DNA of 64,000 bases, from the NCBI GenBank assembly GCA_038502055.1, contig JAXRKN010000033.1:992001-1056000 (forward strand). The letters run 5' to 3'. Of the stretch, positions 13,337 to 28,000 are shown piece after piece. The translations under genes and the position numbers were made by a program. The notes under the pieces were generated by a model, which was given only the letters and a program-made list of their open reading frames with translations, was not told where the DNA came from and ran no database searches. This stretch comes from Tanytarsus gracilentus (taxonomy: Eukaryota; Arthropoda; Insecta; Diptera; Chironomidae). The stretch's first letter is position 1; every line of letters begins with the position of its first letter.

Positions 13337-16300
13337 AGAATTTAAAAATAGATTTTTTTTTAATAATTTAAATATTCTTACAAAATCTTGCACACCTTGG
13401 CACCCGCACGAAGAAACATTTCCAGTTAAACATCGAAAAAGAGACGAGCATGGGCAATAAAAATGCTCACGCCAGGAAATGGAACTGTTTGCACGGGAAA
13501 TATCACCTAGATTCTCATGAATGAACGCAATCCGTCGTCATTTAAATCGAAGAATGAAGCGAGTAAGTAATAGAAAGTTATAGCACATTTGTAATGAAAA
13601 TATCCCGCAAAATAATCGTATTTTGACATGTGCTCAAAACAATTGAAATTCATATGAAAAAATTTTATTTTCGTTATCTCATTAAGCCACACGACATGAT
13701 AAGCATAACTGCAGGAAGTTTGCATTTGTATTATTAGGCTTTATCACAAGTAGCCACTGGCTGTGGCAAAGATAGATAACCAACAAAAAAATATCTACTA
13801 ACTGAATAATTTTTGCATTTGCCGACATTTGTTTCGACTTTAAAATCAACAAAATTCGGATATGAATTTTTCATTTTACTACAAATTAAAGTTTGTAGTA
13901 AATTATCTCGAAACGTTTTTTGGGGAGTAATTATTGCTGATTAAACGGTTATCAGGCCTTCTCTGTGCTCACACTACCATGGATTTTAAGAAACTGCTTC
14001 TTTATCATTTTACAATGTCACTTTATCTTGAAACGGATTATGATTGAAGTGTTGTTATTTTTATTTATATGGTGGCTGATAGTTGGCTTACTTGGTTCAT
14101 CAAAATTTATTTTTGAAACACTTAAAAATTTAATTTAATTATTTAAGATATTTCAAAATTTATATAGTAAAAAACTTGCATAACGTAAAAAAACTCTTTC
14201 AAGAGCATTTTTTTATCTTTTTTTTCAAATATTTGCTTAGAATCAACGTCAACTTTAAAATACAGTTTTTTCAGCGTAGATAAGCTTGTAGAGCACTAGA
14301 TATGATTGTATGTAATTTCCATAAAATATCAATTTCCTATCCGGTGGTCTTTTTTAACACTTGCTGCCGAAAAAAAGATTCGAATTATCAGTTAATGAAC
14401 TTTTATGTGTATTCTTGAGCGCATATCTAATTGAGCAATTTTTATCGCACTTGTGCTCATGCTCAAGGTCTTGTAACATGGCTGATATGACTTTATTTTG
14501 TAGAGAGTGAGACGAGGATCTAATTTTATGTGCAAGTGTCTCGTTCGCTTATCATCAACCTGTCTATTAACCCAGGTGACTCTCTATGTCTGCATGTTCT
14601 CAACCCAATGCCGCATCTCAATGCTTATCTTCTCTCGAGAGTCTCTCCCGCTCTCTTGCTACACTTCTATCGCATCAAGAATTCATAAAAATGTCTTTTA
14701 TCTTAATTGATTTCAGGCAATCCTGTGCGTTCAAAATTTTCTTATTCTTCGCTCACTTAAGAACCATAAAAATGTTTTTGAGGAATTTTTCTCTCCCTTG
14801 CTTTATAACGTGCTTGAAAAGGAATCGAAGTAATTAATTATTGGAGCGAATTTCTTCGGATCTTTTTGTCATCTCAAATGCGACATAAAAATTTTATTGG
14901 AAATTTAAGTGATTTTAAGAGCAAGTTTTTTTTTCATTACAGGAAGTGTTTAATTAAAACCAATAAAAATCATCGGTTACAGTAATTTTTATGGAGTTTA
15001 ATGAGGTTTTGCATATTAATTTAAATAAAGTTTTATTTTAAAAAATAATTTAAAGTTTTCACTCCTTGAAAAATTCAAACGACTTCGGGATTGAAATTAC
15101 ACAAAAAAGGAACAAAAAAAATATTTTTGAGTTTGAGAATTGCGCAACCTTTTTAACATCCTTGGCGCCAGAATTTGCTATGCCTGACGTGATGCAATTA
15201 GTTGAAAATAAAACAAGAAGAATTCGTTAATAATTTATTAATGAAATTAATTTTAGTTATTTTTCTAAGCTCCATAAACTTCCTTATCATCGATGTCAAT
15301 TTTTATACCGGGCGATTATGAAGCGAAAAAAAAAATTCAAGCAGCTTTATCAAGGCATCAAGAAGTATTACGCTAGGTATTAGTTGCGAGTAAATATTTC
15401 TATGGTATTTTTGCATGGAAACTCGACGTTTCTCTAAATAAATCAAGGACATATTTTTTTAGAACACCATGAATGAATTTCTACCCTCGTCGAAGGAACT
15501 CGACCACCCTCTTAAAAATGTTCCCTTTATGTATTAGCAATTTATGTGACATTTTGTGCCCAAACAAAATATTTTTTCTTCTCAACCCAATGTCTCGCAT
15601 AAATCGCATTTTTATTTATTGCTTTCTTGGCCACTCCACATAGTTCGTTCGACTCAGGTAAAATGAATTGTTGTGCAATTTTACGACGGCAATCCAATCA
15701 GCGGGAAACGACTTGAAATATTTTCTTTTTCTTTACTCCACTTTATTCTCTCACAAAATTCCCATATAAGTGCAATCATATCGAGCTCGGCAGCTCTTGA
15801 GAGCGAACGACAAATTAGTTAAATTAATTAAGCATCAAATATTTATCCAAATCATTAAATACATACACAAACACAAGCGCGAATGAGTCGAGATAGTTTT
15901 CACATTCTTTTGAGATCGGTCGATCATAAATCACATCGTAAAACAAAATTTTGTTCAACAGGCGTTTTTTTTGGGAGGCGAGGGAAGTGCAATAAAAATT
16001 ATTTTTTTTATAACCATGTGACGCGACTTTTTAGTGTCACTGATTTTTTTATAACTTTAACTCTTGATTTTTGAAAATTTTCCTCTCGCTTCCTAAAAAG
16101 CACTCATTAAAGGGCGCCTTGGTCCATTTTCTCAATGAAGATTTTACGACATGATCTTCTGTTGTAGCGTAAAAAAGGACGCGCAACCTTTTCAAGGCGA
16201 GTCAATTAGTCGGTTCAGAATTTAATTTATTGATATTGACTTTTTATAGTTCTTCCTCATGACTCACCTTAAGGGGCTAAAAATTCAATTAACAGATCCA

Positions 16301-17873
16301 TAGAAAATCGATTTCATTCATGAAATGAAAAAGGAGCGACAAAATTTATTTTTTTTTCTCTATATATATATTGGGAGGACAAAAGTTTCTCTGATGAGAA
16401 AGACCGAGGGAGATAAGTTTAGAGATAAGCAGCGCATTATTTTGAATGAGAAGATGATGACATGTTGGCACGCGTGAAATGTTAATGCTTCTTCTTTACT
16501 TCATTTTTTTGTTCTCGAATTTTTTATTGATGTTCGAACGTCTTTTAGTTAAAGCATGGTGACTGAATTCTTAATTGATTGTTTGTCTTTTATTCAGGTG
16601 CAGAAATTTTTTTATAATTTTTAATTTTTATAAAAATAATGAAAGTTTATAAATTTATAAAGTTAAAATTTTAAATACTTTTATCAAAGTTTCCACGCCC
16701 GGCTTTTTATCGCTTTTGAGAATTAAACTAAAAGCTTTTGTAAATTTTGTGATTTTAAAAATTTAATAAGTTTTTTTAACTTTCTAATAAAATCCTAAAA
16801 TTAAATTTTTTACTAATTTATTTAATCATGCAGATAAATCTGTTTTATTTTCATCTCATTAGAATAATTTACAATGTGATAGAGCATAAAAATTTGTCAC
16901 CAAAACTAATTTCCAACAAAATTTCAACACCAATATCGTCATGATTTCAAAATATATCTCTCTAAGATAAAATGTCCATAACATTCGTACATAATTAATT
17001 TAATTTTATGTTACATTTGCTCCACTGATCTCGAGCCGCGTTCAAAGTCAATTTGGCGAAAAAGACACACACAAGAGAGAGAGAAAAATCACTGATTGAA
17101 TATCAAGATATAATTTTGTTGTTTTTCGGGCTTCTGGGTATTCGACGAGAGGAGAAAATATCAAGTTTCCATTGTGATCTAAACAACTCCATTAGCGGAG
17201 GCGATTACAATTAACATCGACAATTATGAAAAGTTTTTATGAGGCAATAAAAAATCCAAATAAAATTAAATTTTAAACTAAATCTCATCATTTATTCTCT
17301 CGAAAAATATTTATCGATTTTTAACGAAGATTTCCATCGACGATGCGCATAAATTTAAATAAAATATAAAATTAGTTTCTCTCTCGCGCGCGGATAAAAA
17401 AAAAGCTTTTAGCGATCTTCATACCTTTATTGATTCTGTTTTTGCATTAACCATTCTTTCTTTAAACTCTCTCACTTTGATATTTTTAGAATATTTCGCT
17501 AACTTTTAAAAAAGTAATTTTTCACCTCACGATCATTCAAGCGAAAACGGGGTGAAAAAAATTCACTTCACTCTTTTCCAATCACAAAATTTCAAATGAC
17601 TTGAATTAATTTTTTTCTGGTGTTCTTTATTTGTTGAACATTTATTTTTTCACATAAGAGTGTTTGGTGTATGAGCGGCGATGATGATTTTGTAGATAGC
17701 GAAAAAAAAGAGTTCGAGACTTTAACACAAATAAAACTTTTTTTGTAATAGCAATAATTTTATCAAACACACTCAACCATCCGCACAAACGCAATCATAA
17801 TTTTTTTCAGAATCAACAAAGGTACTCACAACACACACATCAATTGCCTCCCCCTTCTCACTCGTACACAACT

Positions 17874-17885
17874 CTTATCTTATCA
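17874..17885. promoter_or_regulatory. Tandem GATA site, copy 1
   Basis: CTTATCTTATCA reads as TGATAAGATAAG on the other strand: two overlapping consensus WGATAR sites in the same orientation. The same 12-mer recurs at 18585-18596 and at 33117-33128. Confidence 0.4.
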
Positions 17886-18584
17886 GGTGAAATATGAGTG
17901 AACGGTAACAAAAATAATATTAATTGTATGAAAAAAATATAGTTCGTTTAAGGTACAAAGCTTGTGAGCTATAGAGATGACTTTTATGATGAAAATCAAA
18001 AAAAAATATTTCTGTACATTTAGAGTTTGAAATTTATTTTTCAATTGTACTTCCAGAGTCAAAATAAAATGAATACCTGAAGCTTAAATATCTCAAATAA
18101 TTTTAATTTTTTTGTTAATTAAAAATGTTTCAAAATTTTAACTGACATTGCTAAACTTTTTGGCGCCAAAAAAATCAAAATATTTTCCTTCTTTTGTATC
18201 ATATCTAATCAAAACGCCACCGAGCGCAATTTTTTTAACAATCAAAGATAAATAATCATTATCATTCCCAAACAAGTGCTCAGTATCGCATCAAATCATA
18301 TCAAAATGCTGATATATATTATCAGATTATTCACAAGATAGAGGTGTGAGAAAATGATTAAATTTTTTATTTAAGAAAGAATGTTCAGAGGGATATGCAT
18401 TCAAAGCACCGCGCGAAGTCGTCAAGTCACATCATGTTGAATTTAGAATTCATTCCAAATTTCTTCATGTCACTCAACGAGTCTTCATCGAAGAGAACTT
18501 TTTTATTGTACACATTAATATATTATTTTTTTTATTGTGAAGTGGAGAAGAAGAAAGGCAAACAGAGTTGGGAAAATGGCTCTC

Positions 18585-18596
18585 CTTATCTTATCA
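18585..18596. promoter_or_regulatory. Tandem GATA site, copy 2
   Basis: Second exact copy of the double GATA motif, 711 bp from the first, between the two GATA-factor genes. Function as a binding site is inferred from the consensus only. Confidence 0.4.
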
Positions 18597-21500
18597 GCAC
18601 ACACACATTGCGCACGTTGAATTAAACTCTGAAGGTTATTTATTTGTTCAAGTCACAGAAATTCTACGAAAAAGAGCTAGCTAGTTAAGGAGGACAAAAA
18701 ATTGAGGCAAGGGATGGAAAATTCACAATTTTAAATATTTCAAAAAAATTTGTTTTTTGGCAAAATTAAAAATATTTTCTAAAATAAATTTTTAAATTTA
18801 ATAATTTCCATCCCTTGCCGACAATAAACTTCACAGTCGCTCTTATTTCCTAAGTGGAAAACGGAGTTACCAGATGTCACATGTTGGGTAATTAAGAGGC
18901 TCCAGTGGCAACGGCAACTCGTACCTCGCACCTCTCAATATGTGATTGATTATTTCAAAACTTTTATATAACTTTATTATATTTTTTTGGGGGTCGTAAA
19001 AAAATCCACTTGAAAAAATTTAAGTTAATGACAGAGGATCACTTTTAATCCACTGACACACAGACTTTTTTGCTAATTGCCTAAAAAAATACTGCCGGAT
19101 TTAATCATAAGTCTGATGAGGAAAATTTAATATTTTTCCACAAAATGGCGCATCAAAGAGGGTGAAAAAAACTGTTCAGTCATAAATAATAACATGTCTG
19201 TGCTCGCTTTATTGCCTCTGTTGCGAAATTCCATATTGTTTCCTCACTTTTTTTAATATTATTTTATGTGCACATCGATTAATATCGCTTAGAAGAGCTT
19301 TTTCCAAATATAATTTATTGCCACCCGTCATCACGGCTAATTTTATCGCGTGACAAACACACAAAGAAATTTAATTGGATTTTTACCAAATCATCACAAT
19401 TCGAGTGTCACATGATGTCATCGCAAGGAGAAAGAAAATTGCACACAAAACACCGAGCGCGTCTCCATCGCGACGAAAAATTAAACTAGCAATGATTACA
19501 GCTATTTGTGGTCTGGAAAAAACGTTTTGCTGATATATTTAAAAAAATAATATCTCTCAGATAGTGAAATTTATAAGTGATAAGTTAAGATAATAGCATT
19601 GATTTGAGTTCCAGCCCACGCTCTATAGTATTGTGTGCCGGCAAACTGCAAATATACAGCAAATGTTTGTATGGAAAGGTATCTAACTGATAACTTCTAT
19701 GATAGCTGAATTTGTTAACGACTTATTATCAAAATCGATTATTTTCACGATAAGTTATGGAAGGAGTTTGATAATTTTTTTTTCAGTTAAAAAAGACAAC
19801 AACGAGCTGCTAAGGAGAGTCAGTCGGTTCTGATTTCTACTTCGAAGTGCATACATTTATTTTATGAAGGAAAAATTATATAGTTTAGATGAATTCTGAT
19901 TCTCAGAAATCTTCAAATTATGACCTTCTTCCTTTGAAGTTTGATAACAACTAAATCCATTGCTTAAAAAGTTTATAGCACCACATGCTCACACAAAAGG
20001 AAATGAAAGTATATCCTTCGAGAAACGCGCGTTGTGGATTTTTGTTTGAATTTTTATTCAAATTGTGTAAATATATCTGGCCGTATCTTACAGAGAGTGT
20101 CAACAGCCGCCTTTATCTCGAAAAAAAAAGTTACAGAAAGATAAAAAATATAAAAATTATCCGATACGAATTATCGCAATATAGATAGATATTCAGACAC
20201 ATATTATTTAGTTGCCTTTAAACCTTAAAGCAGTGTCGATGAAAATTTCACCTTCTCCAGTTGAAAGGACTATTTTTGAGAACGGAAAATTAATTTCAAA
20301 AATTGTTCGAAGACAAGAAAAAAATAGCGACAAAGTTTTAACATGAAATTCCATTAGCGAGGTGTGGCGAATAGAAAGAAATAATTTTTTCGTCCAATTT
20401 GTCGGTGTGTACTGAAGAAAAAAATATTTCATAGTTTTTTCGACAACAAAAAAATGTGAAACATGAAAAATTTTACAGACTGTGATGAGGAACTGAAACT
20501 CGTGTCTTTGAAAAATATTTTTGCTTCACATTTGTGATTTCAAAATTATTGAGAAAAAAATTAAAAGAAAATTTAGCTTGAAAATTAAGAATCTAAAAAT
20601 TTTAAGAACATAAAAAACTATAAAATTTTTAACACCAATAATTAAAGTGAACAATTAGAACGAATTTAAATTTCATCAAAAAAAATATTTTAAGCCAACC
20701 AAAAAATTCAAAAATCATTCAGCTTAATAACCCATAAAAGTCTTTAAAAATATTCACATAAAAAATTCTTGAAATTGCCGTCTCTACAATTTATTCGGCT
20801 CAAGTGAATAAAGAAATTTAAAATGGTGGTCACACGTAGAGAAATTTCATAATAAATTTCCTCCTATCACGCTCATTTGATCTCCCGCTTTGGTTCACAA
20901 ATTTATTTCAATTTAATTAAGAAAATTGATTTTACGATTGGATGCAACTAAAAAGCCTAGACAGACGCGTGTCTCAGGCCAGTTTTGAAAAATTGAGTCA
21001 GAAACGAAAGTCATTAATTATTTTTTGTGAGTGAGAAAAAATAGTTTAAAATGCTAGAATAAAAAATTAATTTCTCTTACCGCAATTACAATTATTTCCG
21101 GATGGATTTTTTATCTCTCGATAACGAATAAGAATTAAAATTAATATTTGTGCAGAAAACGTTTGATAATAATGTTTTATCTAATCTCACTTAACACTCG
21201 CTTATCTTTGATCGACGCCCAATTTATACTGATAAAAAAAAGTAAAACGAACTTCAACTCAATGAGGAAAAAAAAGAACTTTTTCATTATTTGCTTAAGT
21301 CGAATACTCGAGGTGTAAATGTGAGAGAGTCGCACACACAGGTTTAAGTTTTTTTCTCATATAAAAAATTATGTTTTATTTTTCTCATTTTACTTCAGAT
21401 CTTTTAGATAATTATGTACAAAAATAATTTCATGAAATTAATTAACTAAATGCAATTTTTACTGCAACATGATATAAAAAAATTAACTATTAAAATTATT

Positions 21501-22062
21501 GGTAATGGTTTTTTTAATTAGATTAACCTACTCAAGTATTTTAAGCAATTAAAATTCATTGAATTTAAACAAATTAAGATTTATTTTTTAAACATTTACT
21601 GGAATTTTCAAAAAATGTAACGTTCAAAAAATATTTAAAATTTTAACGTTTTGAACCTCAAAAGAATTAATTTCTAGAGCTACAAAAATTTCAACAATTT
21701 AACTCTAATTAAAAATCTTTTCAAACATTTTAGATTAAACTGTAAAGGATGAAATTGCACGCACTCGCCACACATATGAAAAAATTTACAAACTTAAACT
21801 TAACAAATTCATTAAATTTTTTAATGAAATTTAATTTTCATGTACAAAGAAAGTTAAAAATTACAATTTTAAACTTAAACTCGAGAGAGAGAGAATGATT
21901 GCGAAGTACTTTTGTGATTTTGTTTGCTGATATTTACACGAAAAAACTTAATATTCTAGTAATTTGAAAATTTTCTTGAGTATGAAAAGAGATTTAAAAT
22001 TTTTCTTACGATCAACGTGACTTAAGTGCTATAATGTATATAGAAAATATCAATTTGAGTCC

Positions 22063-25000
22063 CTATCGAGATTCGATGTTGGTCAAAAGTTGACGATGCT
22101 TAATATCGAGTGAATTTTTCTCCAACTCACTACTAAGTGCATGCGAGAGGTTTGCGTGTGCGCCATTTTCCGTCTTAATCAAATGATTTAGCGTATTTGA
22201 GAAGTTTGCTTGAAAGTTTGACTGATTAAGGTCGGCATTATTGTTATTGAGTGATGAATTGTACAAATGGCTGTTGAGTTGGGGAAGTGGCGTCAATGTC
22301 GGATACATATTTTGATGATGCAAGCCGCCAGACGATGATGTGGTGATAACACTTGAGATTGAACTCATCGGCATGCCCGACACAACTGGTCCTAAGCTTC
22401 TTAAGCTTGGAACTAAAAATATTTTTAAAAAAAATTAATAATTTTTTCAATTAAATAAATTAAATTTTTTGACTTACGAACTGGCGAGAGGGGAGATGGA
22501 AGTGAAGGCGACGTGTTTGATTGAGGCGATGAATTGGAGGATGAAGATGTCGATGATGAGGTTGACGATGAGCTGCTTGATGGATTCTGTTCTACACTGA
22601 TCACTAATCCCTTCGTGTTTTTATTCTTGCGAACTAATTTTCCCGCAACATAGCAAAAATCTGTAATGTGACGGCATCATTCACTTGGCAATTATTTTTT
22701 AATTTTGAGAGCTTACCAGCTGTGTTTGTATCTGAATTCTTTGCGGCACCTTTCTTGGTTGTTCCATCTGGATTCTTCATTCCTTTTGGCTTGCGTTTGC
22801 GAGTCTAAAAATTATTTTAAATTTAAATTTTTAACTGAAAAAATAAAATAAATTTTTAAAAAATACCTGAATTTGTTCCTTTTTCATTGTGATCGGTCGA
22901 TTGACATTGTGCAATTTGTAGTAAAGTCCACATGCATTACACACGGGTTCACCTTGTGCATTTCTACGCCACAGTGATGTATTGATGGTGTTGCAATTTG
23001 AACATTTTAATCCGGTACGTCGTGCAGCGGGCTGAATGTGAGAAAAAAAATTATTTAAAGCTCTAAAAAGTTTAGTCGAGACACATTCATGAGATCATGT
23101 TTAAAACATATACAAACATAAAAGTATATAAGAAATATCTTTGAATGTGTTTGTGACTCATGTGAGGGGAAATTTATCGCTATACAGAAAGAAAAAATAA
23201 ACCTACCGTGCGTCGCGATTGTTTTTCACGATTCTCTGTCGTCGTCGAAGCGGGTGGTGGAAAGAGCATTGTTGGTTTGTAAATATCACTCGATCCAGCC
23301 ACTGTAAAATTAGAAAATTGTATTTTTAAAGTTAACTAAACTAATTATAAGGAAATAAGTTAAATTAAATCAAAAATTCTTCGCATCGATCGAACAATCG
23401 CACGCAACGGTGAACGGGGTGGTTTATAAATTATTTCATCTTGCACATGGAAAAGAATAAAACACATTTAAAAAAATTTTGAAATCTACTTGGCTTACTA
23501 ATCTTCTGGGCTGCTTGACCAGTGGACGATTCATGCCATTCATTTTATGGTAAAGTCCACAAGCATTGCACAAATAGTGACCGGTTCCATCTCGACGCCA
23601 GAGAGGCGTGCTGATTGCCCCACAATTTACGCACTCGCGTCCAATATCACACGAATCATCGTAGATAAATGTCTGAGGGACTAAATGAAGGGAGAGGAAA
23701 GCAATTTTTTAGCATGAACACCCATAAAACAATTTGATTAGTTAAAGAATTTTTTATGACTTTTTACACGGAAGGAATTACAAATGGAATGTGCATAACA
23801 TAAACCACCCGTCCCGTTCAAGTATTTCTCTTCTTGTCTCTGCTTTCGACAAAAATAAAAAGAATTTTTTTATTGCACAAAACACAACAAAAAAATAATA
23901 ATGTCCTAATATCTCACAGTGTGAGAGAGGAACTTGTTGATGGAGAGTGAAAGGAAGAAATTAAAACCCCATAAAGAAGCGCAACGGCCGGATGTGGCCT
24001 GTAAGTTAATATTTGCTCGAACTGCATGTACTCAAGAATTTTTCATTGTTGTGCGATAAAAAAGTTGCATTGTATTAAAATGAGAGTGACAACAATTAAC
24101 ACTGGAAAATATAATTAATGACTGCTAATTAGGTCGAGAATTTATTATGTCAAGAGACAACAAAAAAAATCACATGAAATTCCCGAGCATATGTTTGGGA
24201 AAATTTTAAGATAAAAAATATGTGTGACACGAGACCAGCTTAATGGCTTTGAAATTTATTTCAATCAAAAATAATTTTGTCATGTGCGGCATTCTACACA
24301 TTGTCGGACGAAGTTTAATCGAGTGTTTTTGATATCTCTAAAATTTATTATTCGTCAATTTTTAACTAAAAATTTTTTTTCTGAGAAAACTAAAAATTTT
24401 TTAAAATTCCCTTCACTCAACATTAAAAAGTTCAAAATTATCGCCAGTCCAATCGAAAGTGCCACAAATTAAAATCTAAGGTCACGACTTTCTTCTTCTT
24501 TCCAACTTTTTCCCACTCTCCACCCTGATAAGAACTTTTTAAAGAAGAAATAATCTTTTGACATCGTTCATCATCATGATTTTGTTATTCTCTGTTGTGT
24601 CTATTTTCTTGGATCACTGCACTATAAATGTGAGAGCGACCTGACTTGTGTGTGCCTTTCAAAGAGCCTGATAACCCAATCGAATACGAAGTATTTTTGA
24701 CTTTGAGAATTCTCTTTTTGAAAAAAAAATTGTACTTACTGGCTGATAACGATTGTGATGCGGGTAGGTGGTGACCACTTGGACGTCCTCGGGTCGATTG
24801 TGTTGCATGTGATGCAAGCGGTTTTGTCTCATGACCGTTTGATATTGTTGATGGTATGGATGATGATGTGAGGGGTGAAGCTAAATATGTCGCTGTCCAG
24901 TCATTCTAGATGGAACTTTTAAGTACTTTTACTTTTAAAAATATTCCGAAAATATTTACCTGCGTAAAGTTTGAAGTATAAAGAGTATTTTTAGGTTGTG

Positions 25001-28000
25001 ATGAGAAGCAGCTCGATGCGATGCGTTGAAAATCGGGAAGCTTTCCTGTTCGTGTGTTGAGGAGGAAGTCGTCATGCTGTGATCCATTAGACCACATAAT
25101 TTGACTCTGATCGACTATCGATGCCGGACTAATGCATGTGACATAGTTTGCCATTGTCATTCCATTGGTCGAGGAGTTTTGCGAGGTATTTGGTGAAAAG
25201 GTTCGCGAATACGGACTGAAAAGATGAGAAATTTGAGTCAATTAAAAATTAATTTTGAAATTTTTTAAAATTAAATTATTTTTATTTTCGTGAGAATTTT
25301 TGATAACCTTGACCTTCGCAAAAATTTGAGACCACCAACAGTCAATTCTCAACATTTCAACGAACTTTGAAACGCGATTCAATTTTAAACAAAAACACAC
25401 TCCGAGAAGACACCAGCAACTGTTTATTATTTTGCATTACGCCCATCAATGCTTGCAAAAATAAACTAATTCAAGGAGTTTGAGAGGTTCTCAGTAAATA
25501 TGTGGCAGATTTAAAATATTTAAATATTCTTTCCAGATGATCGTGCAGATTTTCCGGGTAATTACCTCTTAAACATGATTCAGATCTATGAAAGTGATTG
25601 CAATCCGTTTCAGTATGCTATCAGCCACTGACTGAATTCTCTTATTATTTTTCGTTATTAAAAAATTATTTTTTAAAAAATCTTATCACTATGTCTCTGA
25701 TTATTTTTTTTAAAACTCTCATCGCGATGAAAATGCGGGTGGATTCTTTCTACCAGTGAGAGTATTTCTCTGCGTTTGGCATCCGCGATAAGCTATAATT
25801 AAAATTTTTTTATATATTTTAATTATGCAAATTGATAGCGAAATTGTTTTTGTTCTTATCAATGTCCGAGTGAGAGAGGGGAGGAAAAAATTCAAGCAAG
25901 AGCCGTTGATGTCAGATCAGATGAAAGTTCGAAATAAAACTGAACGAGGAAATACATCGAGCTCTGAGAACAATCAACTCAAAGTGAAAAAAGTCTTACG
26001 TCTGTTAGCGATTGTTTATCATTCCAAGATGTACGATCATCAAAACAGTAAAAAATTAATTTTTGTCATGACACGTTTCATTAAAAAGTGTAATACGGAA
26101 GCGATTAGTGAAATTTTTAGAGTGAATCGAAACACAAAAAATTATTTCTTTAGATTTTTAGAATTTTTCAAAATTTAACGATTTTTTAAATTTTCAAAAA
26201 ATAAAATTATAAAATTGCTTAACATTCAACACCATCCAATTAGTAATTAGAGCAAAGCAACCACACTCAATTCTAGCTTTAGCATGATCCCAGAAAAAAA
26301 AAACTAATTACCGTTCACGATCCCTTAACAAGAATTGTGTAAAAAAATTAATAGTCGTTCTAGTTGTGGCTTATTATTTTATTTTAACACAACTTATGGA
26401 AATTATGTCAAGCCTGCATAACCATAATATTATGCATAGGAAATTCATAGCATAACAAATAGTGCAAAATGACTCTTTGTCTTATTCCTTATGTTATAAA
26501 CTTTGCACACATGTGAATCATATTTTAATTATTTTTCGCATATGAAAACGTCTTCTCAAGTGTGACGTAATGAGAGCGTAAGCACGATTGCCGTGCTGTC
26601 ACTAAGTGGAAAGATTAAACCATTTTATTTTGCAATATGAGCTGTATCTTCTTATTGATGGCCACCTCAAATGCCACACGTGCGATTCAATTCGAGTGTC
26701 AGAATTATTTAATAAAAATATGAGAAATTTTTATTAAAATTGGAGCAAAAATAATTAAATTAAAAAACCCAAAAATAAATTTAAATCCAACTTTCTTAAA
26801 TTTATTCAAGTCCGCGCGACAAAAACAAATTTTTAAAGGCTGATGATCTCACAAAAGACACGCTCAAAATTGTTACGATTTTTCTCTCTCAGATTTTTTA
26901 ATAAATTTTTATCAGTTTTCACTCATACTTGTGACCTCAGTAATGTCACATTAAAAAATAAAAAGAAATCCAATCAAGAATATTTTTTTTTAATTACAAA
27001 GAAAGTCTCGCAATTTTAATTGAATGAAAACTGCACTCACCTATTGGATGTTAATGAGGGTGTTAGTCCATGGGTTGAATCATAATTTGAAATCATGCCA
27101 TCGGTAACTGGTGATGGTGCATAGAGTCCATTTGATCGTGTTGTCAATTGCGTTAATTGTGTGAAATTTTGCATTCCATTGTCATAATCGTCGGTTGGAT
27201 TGAAGGCATCGGATGGACTGCGCGAGTCACCGCTCGACGTCGAATGCTGATGTCCAAAATTCCTCGGAATGTGCTCATGCAAGTACATGTCGAATGCACC
27301 AGTCGACGCATTTGTGAGGGTTGTGTAGTGGCCCGAATCTTCAACTGAATAATTTTGCTCTTTTAAAATCTCACAAAAATCATCGAGATACTGATTCTGA
27401 TGCGATGACATTGATGAGATGAAGTTGTTATTATTTTCATGATAGTTAATGAATGAATTGTTATCTTGCGATCCATAATAATATGCATCGGACGATGAGT
27501 CGGAGGATGATGATGCGGATGATGGTGGACTCAATGGGTCGTTAAATGGACTGAGTGTCATCAATTTACCTTTCATTGCGGCGGCTGCGGAGACTGACCC
27601 TTGATTGTAGAAAGTATTCTGATAATGATTGCGGAAATTTGTCGCACTATAATAATTCGATGCACTTTGTGGATAGTCTAATGTTCCGGTCGTACGTGAT
27701 AAATCATACGGCCACGAGTTCTCGACACCGGTGGAATTAAAATCGTAGCGATTATTTTGATTATTTTGCACAAATAAATTGTCGACTGCCGTGTTGTAGA
27801 GTGCACTTTCAAATTCCAAATTTTTCTCACTTAATGTCACGCCGGGCGATGATGGTACTGTGTCTGATATCACTTTGTCACTATTCTCTAAACTATCACT
27901 ATGGTTATTATTTGTATTTTCTTCACTATGCTGCTGTTGCTCTTGGTCCTTATCACTTGACGTGTTCTGAAGAACTGATCGACTCTGATCGTCTGGTGTC

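Larger units (their letters stand above)
13337..22062. other. Gene-free interval between GATAe and serpent, with GATA motifs
   Basis: No exon was supported in these 8.7 kb. Short open frames (such as 14586-14837 + and 19985-20188 +) are low-complexity. The stretch holds many GATAA/TTATC motifs, including two copies of the 12-mer CTTATCTTATCA at 17874-17885 and 18585-18596 and a loose group at 19530-19760. It may hold enhancers of either GATA gene; this is inference. Confidence 0.5.

Noticed and set aside
23207..23680. Serpent transcript with both alternative exons
   Set aside because: The join shifts the frame and reaches a stop just into the C-finger exon, so exclusive use is the better reading.
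25825..26178. 117-codon open frame on + inside serpent intron 2
   Set aside because: Some hydrophilic stretches look protein-like, but nothing matches a family and it lies antisense in an intron. It could be reconsidered if transcripts exist.
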